This document shows, piece after piece, positions 1 to 10,312 of a stretch of 64,000 bases of DNA. Source of the stretch: Bacteroidales bacterium (GTDB lineage: Bacteria > Bacteroidota > Bacteroidia > Bacteroidales > Muribaculaceae); NCBI GenBank assembly GCA_015061005.1, contig SUXJ01000007.1, positions 62,001 to 126,000 on the forward strand, given 5' to 3'. How positions within the stretch are numbered: the first letter of the stretch is position 1; each line of letters begins with the position of its first letter. The notes beneath the pieces are model-generated. The model saw only the letters and a list, made by a program, of their open reading frames with translations. It ran no database searches and was not told the origin of the DNA. The position numbers and the translations under genes are program-made.

Positions 1-385
1 GGTAAGCCCATTGCCATGAATATTCAAAATGAGCCTCATCTTTGGGCTCATAGTTGGCAGTGTCGAGATAATTAACGCCACACTGCAAACAAGCTTCCAT
101 GATAGCTAAATCCTGATATGGAAGCGCCACGTTTATTACCAACTGCGGTTTGTGGCGATTGAGGAGTTCTACGAGTTCTTCGACCGAATCGGCATCAACG
201 CGATCGGTAAGGATTGAAGGCGCTTGGGGCACAGCAGCACGAATAGCATCTGCCACAGCGTCACACTTACTTTGTGTACGGCTTGCGATAACGATTTCAG
301 GGCCAAACACTTCGGGATGTTGCGCACATTTATGAGCCACTACAGTGCCCACACCACCTGCGCCAATAATGATGACTTTAGCCAT
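1..385 (-). CDS. Saccharopine dehydrogenase / carboxynorspermidine synthase family protein (N-terminal part, truncated by window edge)
   Basis: Reverse-strand reading from 385 gives MAKVIIIGAGGVGTVVAHKCAQHPEVFGPEIVIASRTQSKCDAV..., a Rossmann GxGGVG start; continues off the left edge. Confidence 0.85.
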   Translation of the reverse strand, partial: MAKVIIIGAGGVGTVVAHKCAQHPEVFGPEIVIASRTQSKCDAVADAIRAAVPQAPSILTDRVDADSVEELVELLNRHKPQLVINVALPYQDLAIMEACLQCGVNYLDTANYEPKDEAHFEYSWQWAY

Positions 386-480
386 TTACTTCGGATTTGT
401 TAAGATATGTTTTTTCAATTTGACCGCTAATTTACGAATTTATCCTCATTTCTGCAAAAAGAAATCTTTCAACGCATAAA

Positions 481-515
481 AATGAAGAACCCACAGCATT
501 TGCAGGTTCTTCATT
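481..515 (-). terminator. Rho-independent-like terminator of the sialidase gene
   Basis: AATGAAGAACC...GGTTCTTCATT 11-bp perfect inverted repeat, followed on the minus strand by a T-run. Confidence 0.7.
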
Positions 516-533
516 ATGGGAAAAATGCAGGTC

Positions 534-3500
534 TTAATGCTGAATAAATTTGCAACCGTCTTTAATGTATAAATGACCTTTAACCGGGTTCACCACTCTG
601 CGCCCTTGAAGGTCATACATGGGACTATCTGATACATTCGAAGGATTGATTTCCTCAATTGAGCTTTGAGATTGAACAACATCGATACGAAACAAATTAC
701 TGTAATTGGCACTAAAGCCAACAGAATTTGACCAAGAGTCGAATGTTCCTGCCGCCATGATGATAATTGCGCCATCTGTGGTGCCATCAGAACGCTTGCT
801 CACGATGTAGTAAGTGTCATCGAGCGTTGTACCTCCGTCGTTGATAGACCAATCGCAATAAGTAGCATTATAGGTGGCGAGAGTTCCGGCGTTATTATTA
901 TAGCCATAGTTTGCGCCGGCACGCCAAATCATGTAGCGTTGCGATGCTTCATTGTAAAAGCTATACTTACCGCTTGCTTCTTTAGTACATTTGAACTTAG
1001 CAGGTTCACCAACGATTTCGGCCGACGAAGTGGAAATATCCAGCACATTGTTTTGGTTAACATAAAGAACATATTCCGAACCATTCTGCTGAACGTTGGT
1101 AAAAGTCAAAACTTTACCGTCCCACTTATCTTCCGGAGCACTGCCCGCGAGCAACGCGTAGATTGCATCAACTTCTTCAGTAGTCGGATCTGCACTCATG
1201 GCATTGAGTGCATCCTCAAGGTTCGCCATGAGACTTGCAGAGGCATCGGAATCTTCTGCCAACGCCGTGAAATAGTCAATTAGGAATTCTTTGCGGTCAA
1301 CGTCACGCTTAACACTATATGCACCATTTGTGATATATTCGAGGTCATAGGCAACATAGATATTATCAAAGCCGTCAAAATTATGTTGGCCTGCACCGGT
1401 TGGGAAGCTCGTTGATACGGGATTATTACGTTTGCCAAAGCCGGTTAAGGTTTCTTCGTAGATGAAGCCGATTCTGTTATCAGCCTGAAGGTCCATTGAG
1501 CTATAAGCAGACGAAGTGTTGCTGACTTGATAAAACCCGTTCCAATCATTAGCGAAATTGGCAACAGAATTGATGTCAGTGAAATCAGTGAGTTCCTTAT
1601 AGAATATACCTACATTTGTACGCCCGGAGCCGGTTGGCAACGATTGCAAAGCAAGATACATTTCTTTGTTATCGATATTACGCTTAACGGGGACAACAAG
1701 AATTTCACCGTTGGTGGAATTGCCGCCGGGAGTAAGTCCGGAGCCTGCAAATGTGCTCTTCACAGAAGTGCTCCATTCGCCTTCACCGGTAAGGGTGTTA
1801 CTGTAAGTATATATGTTGTATATACGACCACCACCCACACGGCTTGACAGAATAACTCGTCCGTCAGGCATTTCTTCACACTTGGGTTCGTCGCCACCGG
1901 GAGCAGGAAGTGCGGAAGCTCCACCAAGGGCGTGCCATGTGCGACCGAAGTCATCAGAATAGATTACGCGGTTACCATTAGGACGCGCGCACATTGCAGC
2001 ATACAGGCGATAGTACTTATCCTTCTTAACAATACGGCTTTGGAACACCTTACCTCCACCGACAAAAGCAGCTTGAATGGGATTTCCTGCATCGAAAAGG
2101 CTATAGATGTCTTCAGTAACATTTACAGGGGTACCCCATGTATTGCCATTATCGGAACTATGAATTGTAGCAATGAGGTTGGGGTTTTGGCGAGTAGTAT
2201 TGCCATTGCCATAAACTGTACAACCGGCCACAGCTATGATAAGCACTTCATTGCTTGTACGGTCAGCAACAATTGCCGGGTCACCGAATGCGGTGTCAAA
2301 GTAGTTTTCTGTTGCAGAGGTGCGACCTGTGCCAACGGCAACATCAATCATATCGCTCCAAGTCTCGCCATGATTATCGCTGGTGCGGCACACCACGTCA
2401 ACCTGTCCGTAACCGGGATCGGTACCACAAACGAGTCGAGCGGCTGCAGTAATCAGTCGGCCATTGCTAGCCGTTGTTATGCCCGGGATACGATAAGGCG
2501 GAATAACTCCGTCTCCTTTACTGGTGTTATACAAATCTTGTTTTACAGGAGCAGCAGGAACGTCAATATTTGAAACCTTGATTGTGTTTCCTTCAACGAC
2601 AATATCGGCTCCGCTGAGAACTCCACCAAGCATTGCCGCCGAAAGCTGAGTTGCAGCAATTTCTCCTGAAGTAATAAAGAAACCTCCATTGAAAGCCTTT
2701 TCTACGGTTGCTCCATGAGTATATACAACATAAACATCGGGATTATTCTCAACTACAACGTTATAAACGTTCATATCATCAACATCAACCGACACAAAGC
2801 GCCAATTGTTGTCGTCGGCATTCGCGCCGCCATCAGTCCAAGTGGTAAGGAATGGAACTCCGCCAACCATAAAGTTGGACCCGCCATTCGTGCAGTTCAG
2901 AGCTTCAGTGAAATAGTAATAACGATATTCACCTACATCATGAGTTGAGCCAACGGTGAGCTCACTGTAAGAACCCATAACTCCTGTGCCATAGTTGGTT
3001 CCTGCTACGATAGGATTGCCATCGCCATTAACAATGCCGATTTTGTTATTATCCTTTACTTCAATGCGCCAAATTCCGTTGTTGGTTTCAACCACAGAGT
3101 TTGATTGAAGTGTGAACTTCATGCTGTTAGCTCCAAGAGTTGCATCGTTATAAAGGTGTTCGGCGCGCGAAGTTGCTTTGCTCACCAAATGATAGTAGCC
3201 CGAAGTAACATCTTTTGCTGCAGGGATCTCTACTTCTTTACCATTGAGGAAGTCTTCAAGGTCGTTAACCAAGGTCGCACAATCTTGACCTGCTATTGAA
3301 CCGGTAAAGCGTCCGAGGAGAGCATTGAGATCCGCAAGTTTTGATGCATTGTCTTTGTATTCTTCGCGAAGAATTTGAATTTTCTCATATTGGTGTATGC
3401 CCTCAATCAAACGTTCGAAACGCACACTTGAGCGATTTCCCGGATAGTAGCAATAAGTGTCGCCCGCACCAAACTTGCGGAAACGACTGTCGGTAAGCGG

Positions 3501-5549
3501 ATGTTCGTCCCAGTTAATCCAAGCCCAATGCAAGTATCCGTCGAGATTCATTTTTGCGGCATAGATGGGGAGATAAGCCGCTTCGGCAGAAAAGGCGTTG
3601 CTGAAAATATTGGGTTCAGAATTAGCGCAGCTGGTATAGAACGTGGTAACCATACCGTCAGCCTTGCGGCTTGAGAGTTGAGCCGCGGTAAAGAGGTGTT
3701 CTTGTCCGAGCTGAACGCTCTTATCATGAAGTTTATCGCAAAGCGAAGAGTGGTAATTTCCTGCCAGAGCCATTTTGAATCCGAGAGCATTAGCAATATT
3801 GTAGGCGTTCAGCATGTCGCTCTCTGCACGTTCATCCATGGCTATGCAGGTTTTTTCAAACCAACCTTTTTGCTGCAAGTGGGACTTAAACGCTGTCAGG
3901 AAGTTGTTCCACAAAGTAGAATACTCGGTAGATGAAGTCGTGGTTGTAATGAACTTATAGGTTGCAGACGCTTCGTCATAATAACGGAAACTCATATCCC
4001 ACGGCACCATGCTGAAACAGTTAATCTGCTTATCAATACCGTATTCTGCACAAAGTTCAACATATTTATCGAAAATTTCGTAATCATAGGTCCAAGTACC
4101 GTCGGCTTTCTTGACTGTTTCTACCATAGGGTCGAAAAGGTCATGAGTTTGTTCGCCCCATGGCTCATAAAAGAGAATGGCGGAGACAGTACGCTGACCT
4201 GCACGTCCGAGTGCTTTCAGGTACGGGCGAAGTGCTTCAAAGTGCTCATCGCTCCAACGTTCCACTTGATAGTAACGACTTACGGCATAAGGCTGTTGCC
4301 AAAAGTCGAGATGGAATTTCTGGTCCGCAACTTCGGGCAGAGAATGAGAGTCAACCACAATGTTGAGAGTGAGGCTCTTCACAACATTTCCGGTAGCATT
4401 AACAACCTCAAGAGCAGTCGTGTACTGACCGGCTTCAATGCTGCGCGGAACTTCGATTGTGCACCAAACAGGACGAGTTTCCATTGCAGGCACCTCATGA
4501 GGCTTATCTTGGTCAATAACGTCTGCAACGAGCCATGGTGCAAGAGTGGTCGGATGATTTCCACACGAAACATAATCATCAGTGATAACATAGTTGACAA
4601 AGCGAGCATCACCTCCATTTATACCGGTAGCAACCCCGGATTTTGTCCATTCGGTCATTCTTACAGTCAACGTGCCTTGATCTGTATTGCTAAAGAGCAC
4701 GGCTTGAATATTTGCACGTTCACCCTTCCACGCGTTAATTGTTGCAACATCTTTTTGAGTCACAGCCGGAACTTCATGGAGTTTATATTGCACATCACGC
4801 GATGCCCATGTGGCATTCAGCCCTGCGGGTATAGAATTCCAAGCCGCCACATCGGGAGTAGTGCCAACACGAGGTTCATCATAATCATCTATGGGATAAT
4901 CAACCACTACCTCTCCGGCTTCACCACTAACACGGAGCATCACATCAATTATAGAGCCGCCATCGCTGATAAAATTAGCATAGGAACCGGTCGGGTCAAT
5001 ACTATTCCACTGCACCGCATATCGCATACGAAATACGGCTCCGTCTTCAACGTCGGTCGGCACATTAAAGGAACCGGGAGCGAGAACATCACCATTGCTT
5101 TGATATATGCCTGCACTATTCCAACCGGTATCGCCGTTAGTGTTCTTACCATAGAGCGACCAGCACATGAGTTCATTACCATCACCCTTGGTATATGGGC
5201 CATCACCTTGCAAATTTACATCAAACTGCTTATTGTTATTCCAGTCAACATAAACATAACCGTGCATCCACGATCCGTTGATGGCAATCTGAGGAGTCAC
5301 TGTTTCACCTCGCATCACTTCAAAAGTAATGGCGGTCTTGTCGAAATAAGCAGCACAACGAGGTGCAGATGCAATATTTGTTATTGACTGCTGAGAACTA
5401 TGAGTCCCCACAATACCTACTGAAATGGGATAATGAGTGTCGTGATTGACATTCTCATCAGCACCATGCACAACATAGTAATCGGACTGAGAATGCGCGG
5501 CAAATACCGACATCGCAGCCGAAATCAAAAAAAGTGATAATTTTTTCAT
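534..5549 (-). CDS. Secreted multidomain sialidase (GH33) with GEVED-like and DUF4091 glycoside-hydrolase-like domains and a C-terminal sorting-like motif
   Basis: 1671 aa; signal peptide; YRIPGI motif plus Asp boxes (SDNHGETW, SSDNGNTW, SDDFGRTW); DUF4091-like HWAWINWDEHP...SSVRFERLIEGIHQYEKI; C-terminal YDLQGRRVVNPVKGHLYIKDG. Confidence 0.85.
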   Translation of the reverse strand: MKKLSLFLISAAMSVFAAHSQSDYYVVHGADENVNHDTHYPISVGIVGTHSSQQSITNIASAPRCAAYFDKTAITFEVMRGETVTPQIAINGSWMHGYVYVDWNNNKQFDVNLQGDGPYTKGDGNELMCWSLYGKNTNGDTGWNSAGIYQSNGDVLAPGSFNVPTDVEDGAVFRMRYAVQWNSIDPTGSYANFISDGGSIIDVMLRVSGEAGEVVVDYPIDDYDEPRVGTTPDVAAWNSIPAGLNATWASRDVQYKLHEVPAVTQKDVATINAWKGERANIQAVLFSNTDQGTLTVRMTEWTKSGVATGINGGDARFVNYVITDDYVSCGNHPTTLAPWLVADVIDQDKPHEVPAMETRPVWCTIEVPRSIEAGQYTTALEVVNATGNVVKSLTLNIVVDSHSLPEVADQKFHLDFWQQPYAVSRYYQVERWSDEHFEALRPYLKALGRAGQRTVSAILFYEPWGEQTHDLFDPMVETVKKADGTWTYDYEIFDKYVELCAEYGIDKQINCFSMVPWDMSFRYYDEASATYKFITTTTSSTEYSTLWNNFLTAFKSHLQQKGWFEKTCIAMDERAESDMLNAYNIANALGFKMALAGNYHSSLCDKLHDKSVQLGQEHLFTAAQLSSRKADGMVTTFYTSCANSEPNIFSNAFSAEAAYLPIYAAKMNLDGYLHWAWINWDEHPLTDSRFRKFGAGDTYCYYPGNRSSVRFERLIEGIHQYEKIQILREEYKDNASKLADLNALLGRFTGSIAGQDCATLVNDLEDFLNGKEVEIPAAKDVTSGYYHLVSKATSRAEHLYNDATLGANSMKFTLQSNSVVETNNGIWRIEVKDNNKIGIVNGDGNPIVAGTNYGTGVMGSYSELTVGSTHDVGEYRYYYFTEALNCTNGGSNFMVGGVPFLTTWTDGGANADDNNWRFVSVDVDDMNVYNVVVENNPDVYVVYTHGATVEKAFNGGFFITSGEIAATQLSAAMLGGVLSGADIVVEGNTIKVSNIDVPAAPVKQDLYNTSKGDGVIPPYRIPGITTASNGRLITAAARLVCGTDPGYGQVDVVCRTSDNHGETWSDMIDVAVGTGRTSATENYFDTAFGDPAIVADRTSNEVLIIAVAGCTVYGNGNTTRQNPNLIATIHSSDNGNTWGTPVNVTEDIYSLFDAGNPIQAAFVGGGKVFQSRIVKKDKYYRLYAAMCARPNGNRVIYSDDFGRTWHALGGASALPAPGGDEPKCEEMPDGRVILSSRVGGGRIYNIYTYSNTLTGEGEWSTSVKSTFAGSGLTPGGNSTNGEILVVPVKRNIDNKEMYLALQSLPTGSGRTNVGIFYKELTDFTDINSVANFANDWNGFYQVSNTSSAYSSMDLQADNRIGFIYEETLTGFGKRNNPVSTSFPTGAGQHNFDGFDNIYVAYDLEYITNGAYSVKRDVDRKEFLIDYFTALAEDSDASASLMANLEDALNAMSADPTTEEVDAIYALLAGSAPEDKWDGKVLTFTNVQQNGSEYVLYVNQNNVLDISTSSAEIVGEPAKFKCTKEASGKYSFYNEASQRYMIWRAGANYGYNNNAGTLATYNATYCDWSINDGGTTLDDTYYIVSKRSDGTTDGAIIIMAAGTFDSWSNSVGFSANYSNLFRIDVVQSQSSIEEINPSNVSDSPMYDLQGRRVVNPVKGHLYIKDGCKFIQH

Positions 5550-5595
5550 TAGTATTTAAGGTTAATTATTGATATTTCAATTGAATTTAATTCGG

Positions 5596-5603
5596 CAAAG
5601 ATA
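5596..5603 (-). promoter_or_regulatory. Bacteroidetes -7 element (TATCTTTG) upstream of the sialidase gene
   Basis: Matches TAnnTTTG on the minus strand, about 50 bp upstream of the ATG. Confidence 0.5.
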
Positions 5604-5647
5604 ATAACATTTATTCGCATTACCCCCCCCAATTTGTTAATAATCAC

Positions 5648-5688
5648 TAAATCCCCGAAATTCCTGTATTTGGGATTTCGGGGATTTA
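5648..5688 (-). terminator. Terminator hairpin downstream of panB
   Basis: TAAATCCCCGAAAT...ATTTCGGGGATTTA 14-bp perfect inverted repeat just after the panB stop. Confidence 0.65.
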
Positions 5689-5709
5689 ATAATATGTTGG
5701 AGAAATCGG

Positions 5710-6531
5710 TTAGTATTGCTCAGATTCGTTAGGGAAGTCAACAGCCTTGACATCCGAAACATAATTGCCAATTGCATCAACAATGACATTGCCGAGATCG
5801 GCATAACGACGTAAGAAACGAGGGGAAAAGCCTTGATTAATGCCCAACATATCTTGCATTACGAGCACTTGACCGTCAGTAGCCGAGCCTGCACCGATTC
5901 CTATAGTTGGAATAGAGAGGCTCTCCGTCACTTCGCGAGCAAGGTCAGCCGGAATCTTTTCAAGCACCAACGCAAAACACCCTATTTCTTGAAGCATCAG
6001 AGCATCTTCCTTGAGTTTGGCGGCTTCAGCTTCTGATTTGGCGCGTACATTATACGTGCCGAACTTATTAATACTCTGCGGCGTAAGACCTAAATGTGCC
6101 ATTACAGGAATGCCTGCTGAGAGAATGCGCTCAATGCTTTCGCGCACTTCCGCGCCACCCTCGATTTTCACAGCCTCGGCTCCAGACTCCTTCATAATAC
6201 GAATAGCGTTGGCAAGGGCCTCTTTACTGTTTCCTTGATATGAGCCAAAAGGCATGTCGCAAACAACTAATGCACGCTTCACGCCACGCACAACCGAAGT
6301 GGCATGATAAATCATTTGATCTAAAGTAATAGGCAGCGTTGTGGTGTTACCTGCCATCACGTTTGAGGCCGAATCTCCTACCAGTATGGCATCAACACCG
6401 GCCTGATCCACAAGAGTTGCCATAGAGTAATCATAGGCAGTGAGCATGGCGATTTTCTCACCACGCTCCTTCATTTGTTGCAAACGTATAGTTGTGACTT
6501 TACGTTTGTCGTCAGTAGTGTTTGTCGACAT
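5710..6531 (-). CDS. panB: 3-methyl-2-oxobutanoate hydroxymethyltransferase
   Basis: [48 protein letters not shown] is characteristic of PanB. Confidence 0.96.
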   Translation of the reverse strand: MSTNTTDDKRKVTTIRLQQMKERGEKIAMLTAYDYSMATLVDQAGVDAILVGDSASNVMAGNTTTLPITLDQMIYHATSVVRGVKRALVVCDMPFGSYQGNSKEALANAIRIMKESGAEAVKIEGGAEVRESIERILSAGIPVMAHLGLTPQSINKFGTYNVRAKSEAEAAKLKEDALMLQEIGCFALVLEKIPADLAREVTESLSIPTIGIGAGSATDGQVLVMQDMLGINQGFSPRFLRRYADLGNVIVDAIGNYVSDVKAVDFPNESEQY

Positions 6532-7058
6532 TATTCAGCAGCTGTGGCAAGAGGTGCGGGAACGTTATATACTCGAGTGGCAAGCTCACGATCGAGAGTA
6601 TAAAGACCGGGACCGTCAGAGCCAATAAGGCTAAATTTGTTGATAAGATCCTGAGCGGCCTCTTCTTCTTCCACCTGCTCATTTACGAACCAATTGAGCT
6701 GATCGCGAGTAGCATAATCGCGTTCATCTTCTGCGAGGGCATAGATATTGTTGATTAACGCGGTTACTTTCTGCTCGTGTTCAAGAGTGGCACGGAAAAG
6801 GTCGGTTGTTGTTGCCCAACCATCAGTAGGAACAGCATCAATGGGCTTGAGAATGACACGTCCACCACGGCGAACAATATAGTTCATGAAAATTTCGGCA
6901 TGGGCCTGTTCTTCTTTAAACTGAATTCGGAACCAATTAGCAACACCGGGCAAGCCCTTATCTTCGCAGAACATACCCATTGACAAATACAAATATGCCG
7001 ACCACAGTTCAGCATTAATTTGCTCATTAAGAGCGTCTTGAATCTTTTGACTTAACAT
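6531..7058 (-). CDS. ftnA: Ferritin
   Basis: [51 protein letters not shown] ferritin di-iron signature. Confidence 0.95.
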   Translation of the reverse strand: MLSQKIQDALNEQINAELWSAYLYLSMGMFCEDKGLPGVANWFRIQFKEEQAHAEIFMNYIVRRGGRVILKPIDAVPTDGWATTTDLFRATLEHEQKVTALINNIYALAEDERDYATRDQLNWFVNEQVEEEEAAQDLINKFSLIGSDGPGLYTLDRELATRVYNVPAPLATAAE

Positions 7059-7082
7059 AGTGAGTTACAGTTTATATTGTTA

Positions 7083-8558
7083 TTATTTCATTCGCTGTAT
7101 AGTATCCGGAACAATGACCGGATTTTTCTTAAAGTGAGAGAGAAGGTCTTCAAACACCAAATTATCGCTTTCAGCCACGTGTTTTGCTCGAGTTAACGGA
7201 GTCATATAATCACCTCCATTAGCAAGATAATCTACCGTGGCAATACGGTAAATCTTATTCGGATTAATATTTCCGGAGGCAATTACTCCGCTAACGGAAT
7301 GATCCTTGCGATATTTCATAATTTCACGAGCCTCTAAAAGATCTGAACCTTTTATATCCAATACGACAACCTTATTATGAAACGGCATCATATCAATTAC
7401 AGCACCTTCCGAAATGCCGCCCGGAGCCCACGTGGTGCGCAAGCTTCCACTATTGGCTATAGCACCCACAACTCCATTGGCCAATTCTGAACCACGCGAT
7501 GAAAGAAAATCTGCGGTAAAATTTTGCAAAGCATAACCGTTACTTTTATTCATCGGTTCTCCTCCACTCAACGTTGCCACTTCGTTATTATATAGAGAAT
7601 CAATCCCGGCGCGATATGGTTCAAGGGACTGCATCAACTGTTGGTCACGTCGTCCGTCGAGGCTCGAATCTACCGCAATGAGTTTTTCGGAGATTTTATC
7701 CGTTGAAAGGTTAATCGAGGTCACACCAAGATATTCGCCATTTCTACCGGTTTGCACTATATTTACCGGACAGCCGACAGCATTTAAGACAACAAATGCA
7801 GTGTCAAGTTTGGTATGACTGTGAGCACCTATAATCAGGTCAATCCCTTGAGTCTGTTCAGCAACTTGAACATCACCGAATAGACCCACGGACTCATCGG
7901 GATAGCTAAAGCCGATGTGAGTAACGGCTATAACGAAATCACACTGATTTTTATTTCTTAATATATCAATCGTTTGATTTACGGTTTCTTTCCACGGCAA
8001 AAACTTTATGCCATCATAGTTACCTTCGGCAATCATCCCGTTTGGATCAATATTGAGAGCAAAAACCCCTACTCTATGATTGCCATATTGCTTGATGACG
8101 TATGGAACAAACATGTCGGCGAGTTCGGATTCCGAAAAATCGTAATTACTGCTTAACAAAGTCGGCTCTGCCTCATCAAGAACATGCTTTAAGGCTTTAA
8201 CGCCATTGTCAAACTCATGATTTCCAAGAATTTGAATATCATAGTCCAACTCATTAAGAATCAATTGCTCTACCTCTCCTTTATATAGATGATAGAACAA
8301 AGTTCCTTGCACGGCATCGCCTGCGTCAATGACAAGAACATTGGGATTTGCACTGCGAATCGAATCTATCAAAACTTTTCGGCGCAACGCACCTCCGAGA
8401 CCACTCGACGGATTTGGGTCAATATGGCTGTGAGTGTCATTCGTATGGATAACCACAAGGGTATTATCAGCGTCATTTTCAGGCGCCGTCGTCTTTGACA
8501 GACTGCATCCTGCAACAAGGAAGGATGCCAATATAATGAGAATACCTTTTATTTTCAT
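7083..8558 (-). CDS. 5'-nucleotidase / metallophosphatase lipoprotein (UshA-like)
   Basis: Lipobox (LVAGCS) from internal Met; VIHTNDTHSHID, GNHEFDNG, GAHSHT; 5'-nucleotidase C-terminal domain (NSGSLR...GGDYM). Confidence 0.9.
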   Translation of the reverse strand: MKIKGILIILASFLVAGCSLSKTTAPENDADNTLVVIHTNDTHSHIDPNPSSGLGGALRRKVLIDSIRSANPNVLVIDAGDAVQGTLFYHLYKGEVEQLILNELDYDIQILGNHEFDNGVKALKHVLDEAEPTLLSSNYDFSESELADMFVPYVIKQYGNHRVGVFALNIDPNGMIAEGNYDGIKFLPWKETVNQTIDILRNKNQCDFVIAVTHIGFSYPDESVGLFGDVQVAEQTQGIDLIIGAHSHTKLDTAFVVLNAVGCPVNIVQTGRNGEYLGVTSINLSTDKISEKLIAVDSSLDGRRDQQLMQSLEPYRAGIDSLYNNEVATLSGGEPMNKSNGYALQNFTADFLSSRGSELANGVVGAIANSGSLRTTWAPGGISEGAVIDMMPFHNKVVVLDIKGSDLLEAREIMKYRKDHSVSGVIASGNINPNKIYRIATVDYLANGGDYMTPLTRAKHVAESDNLVFEDLLSHFKKNPVIVPDTIQRMK

Positions 8559-8629
8559 ATATGGTGCAAAGTTAGGCAAAAAAGTTCATTTCAACGAGAT
8601 TTTTCTTGCAAAATTATTCTTAAAGTGGT

Positions 8630-8637
8630 TATATTTG
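8630..8637 (+). promoter_or_regulatory. TATATTTG -7 element for nucleoside kinase gene
   Basis: TAnnTTTG match 21 bp upstream of the likely ATG at 8658. Confidence 0.5.
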
Positions 8638-8657
8638 CGGAAAAGTTTTTCACAAAT

Positions 8658-10307
8658 ATGAAAGAACCCTTGAAAATATTTTGCGTAAACCTTCAAGAAT
8701 ATATTGAGGTTAACGGCGGAGAATCCTTGCTTGAAATTCTTGACAGAATTGGACATCGTTTGCCCTTCACTCCTATCAGTGCGTTTGTTAATAATAAAAA
8801 CAAAGGACTACACTTTAAAGTTTATACTCCGAAGATGGTGGAGTTTATGAGCGCAGAAAGCCCAAGTGGAAACAGAGTATATATCCGCTCACTATGTATG
8901 ATGCTGTTTGCGGCAGCAAAGCGCATATTCCCGGACAAAACTCTGCAAATTGAACACACTGTTAGCAACGGTTGGTATTGTCGACTCTCTCCGGAAGAAG
9001 AAATCACCGATTCAGCAGTTGACGCTCTCAAAAACGAACTGCAACGATTGCACGATGCGGATTTGCCATTTGAACTATATGAACAACGCACTGACGATGT
9101 CAAGCAAATCTTTGCACAGGAAGGACTTACAGACAAAGTGTTACTTTTGGAAACCACCCGAGCACTATACACAAAGTATTACCGTTTGGACGGCATTGCC
9201 AATAGTTTCTACGGGTGTTTGGCTCCAAGTACCGGAGCAATCAATTCCTTTGACATCATTCCGTACCACAACGGGTTTATCCTGATGGGAAGGAACTTGA
9301 ATCCCATCAAACAGGAAAAAATGTTTAAAGCCTTTACTGACTATGTTTCATTTAACGAGATTATCGGCGTTAGCAACGTTGGAGAACTAAACACAGCAGT
9401 GCAACAAGGCGGCGCTCGCTCACTGATAAATGTTGCAGAGGCTCTACACAATAATAAAATTGCTCGAATAGCCGACGAAATTACGCGTAGATATGATGAA
9501 GACGGCTGTCGCATAGTGTTGATTGCCGGACCTTCGTCATCAGGAAAAACGACTTCAACCAAACGCTTGGCCATACAGTTGATGACCAACCTGCTGGAGC
9601 CTCGAATGATAAGTCTTGACGACTACTTCGTTGACCGTGAGCAAACTCCTAAAGACGCCGACGGAGAATTTGACTTCGAGTCACTATATGCACTCGATTT
9701 GGAAGCGTTTAATCGCGACTTGCAAATTTTGCTCGATGGAGGAGAAGTGGAATTGCCATATTATAATTTTGAGACCGGCAAAAGAGAATATAGAGGGAAC
9801 CGCATAAAACTCAACAAGCGGTCTATACTGCTGATTGAAGGCATACATGGCCTCAACCCCGAACTAACCGCCAAGATTGACTCAAAAATGAAGTTCAAAG
9901 TCTATGTGAGCGCATTGACGACCCTCAATATCGATAATCACAATTGGGTACCAACAACTGACAACCGCTTGCTGCGTCGCATCATTCGCGACAACGCATA
10001 TCGCGGAGTTAGCGCGATTGACACAATTCGACGCTGGCCATCGGTGCGCCGAGGCGAAGAGAAGTGGATATTTCCTTTCCAAGAGAATGCCGATGCAATG
10101 TTTAACTCATCCTTACTCTTCGAACTCGGAGTCTTGAAAGAACGAGGAGAAGAGGTGTTGAAACAAGTGCCGCAAGACTGTCGCGAATATGCCGAAGCAT
10201 ATCGCTTACGCAAATTTTTGAGTTATTTTTCTGCTATCGATGAACAATATATTCCATCAACCTCATTGATACGTGAATTTATTGGAGGCTCATCATTCAC
10301 ATACTAA
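8658..10307 (+). CDS. Nucleoside (uridine) kinase family protein with N-terminal TGS/threonyl-tRNA-synthetase-like region
   Basis: P-loop [32 protein letters not shown]-terminal TGS-like segment. Confidence 0.85.
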   Translation: MKEPLKIFCVNLQEYIEVNGGESLLEILDRIGHRLPFTPISAFVNNKNKGLHFKVYTPKMVEFMSAESPSGNRVYIRSLCMMLFAAAKRIFPDKTLQIEHTVSNGWYCRLSPEEEITDSAVDALKNELQRLHDADLPFELYEQRTDDVKQIFAQEGLTDKVLLLETTRALYTKYYRLDGIANSFYGCLAPSTGAINSFDIIPYHNGFILMGRNLNPIKQEKMFKAFTDYVSFNEIIGVSNVGELNTAVQQGGARSLINVAEALHNNKIARIADEITRRYDEDGCRIVLIAGPSSSGKTTSTKRLAIQLMTNLLEPRMISLDDYFVDREQTPKDADGEFDFESLYALDLEAFNRDLQILLDGGEVELPYYNFETGKREYRGNRIKLNKRSILLIEGIHGLNPELTAKIDSKMKFKVYVSALTTLNIDNHNWVPTTDNRLLRRIIRDNAYRGVSAIDTIRRWPSVRRGEEKWIFPFQENADAMFNSSLLFELGVLKERGEEVLKQVPQDCREYAEAYRLRKFLSYFSAIDEQYIPSTSLIREFIGGSSFTY

Positions 10308-10312
10308 CTACA

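Noticed and set aside
4143-5387. 414-aa ORF on + strand
   Set aside because: Antisense to the well-supported sialidase gene; composition reads like a shadow ORF with no recognisable domain
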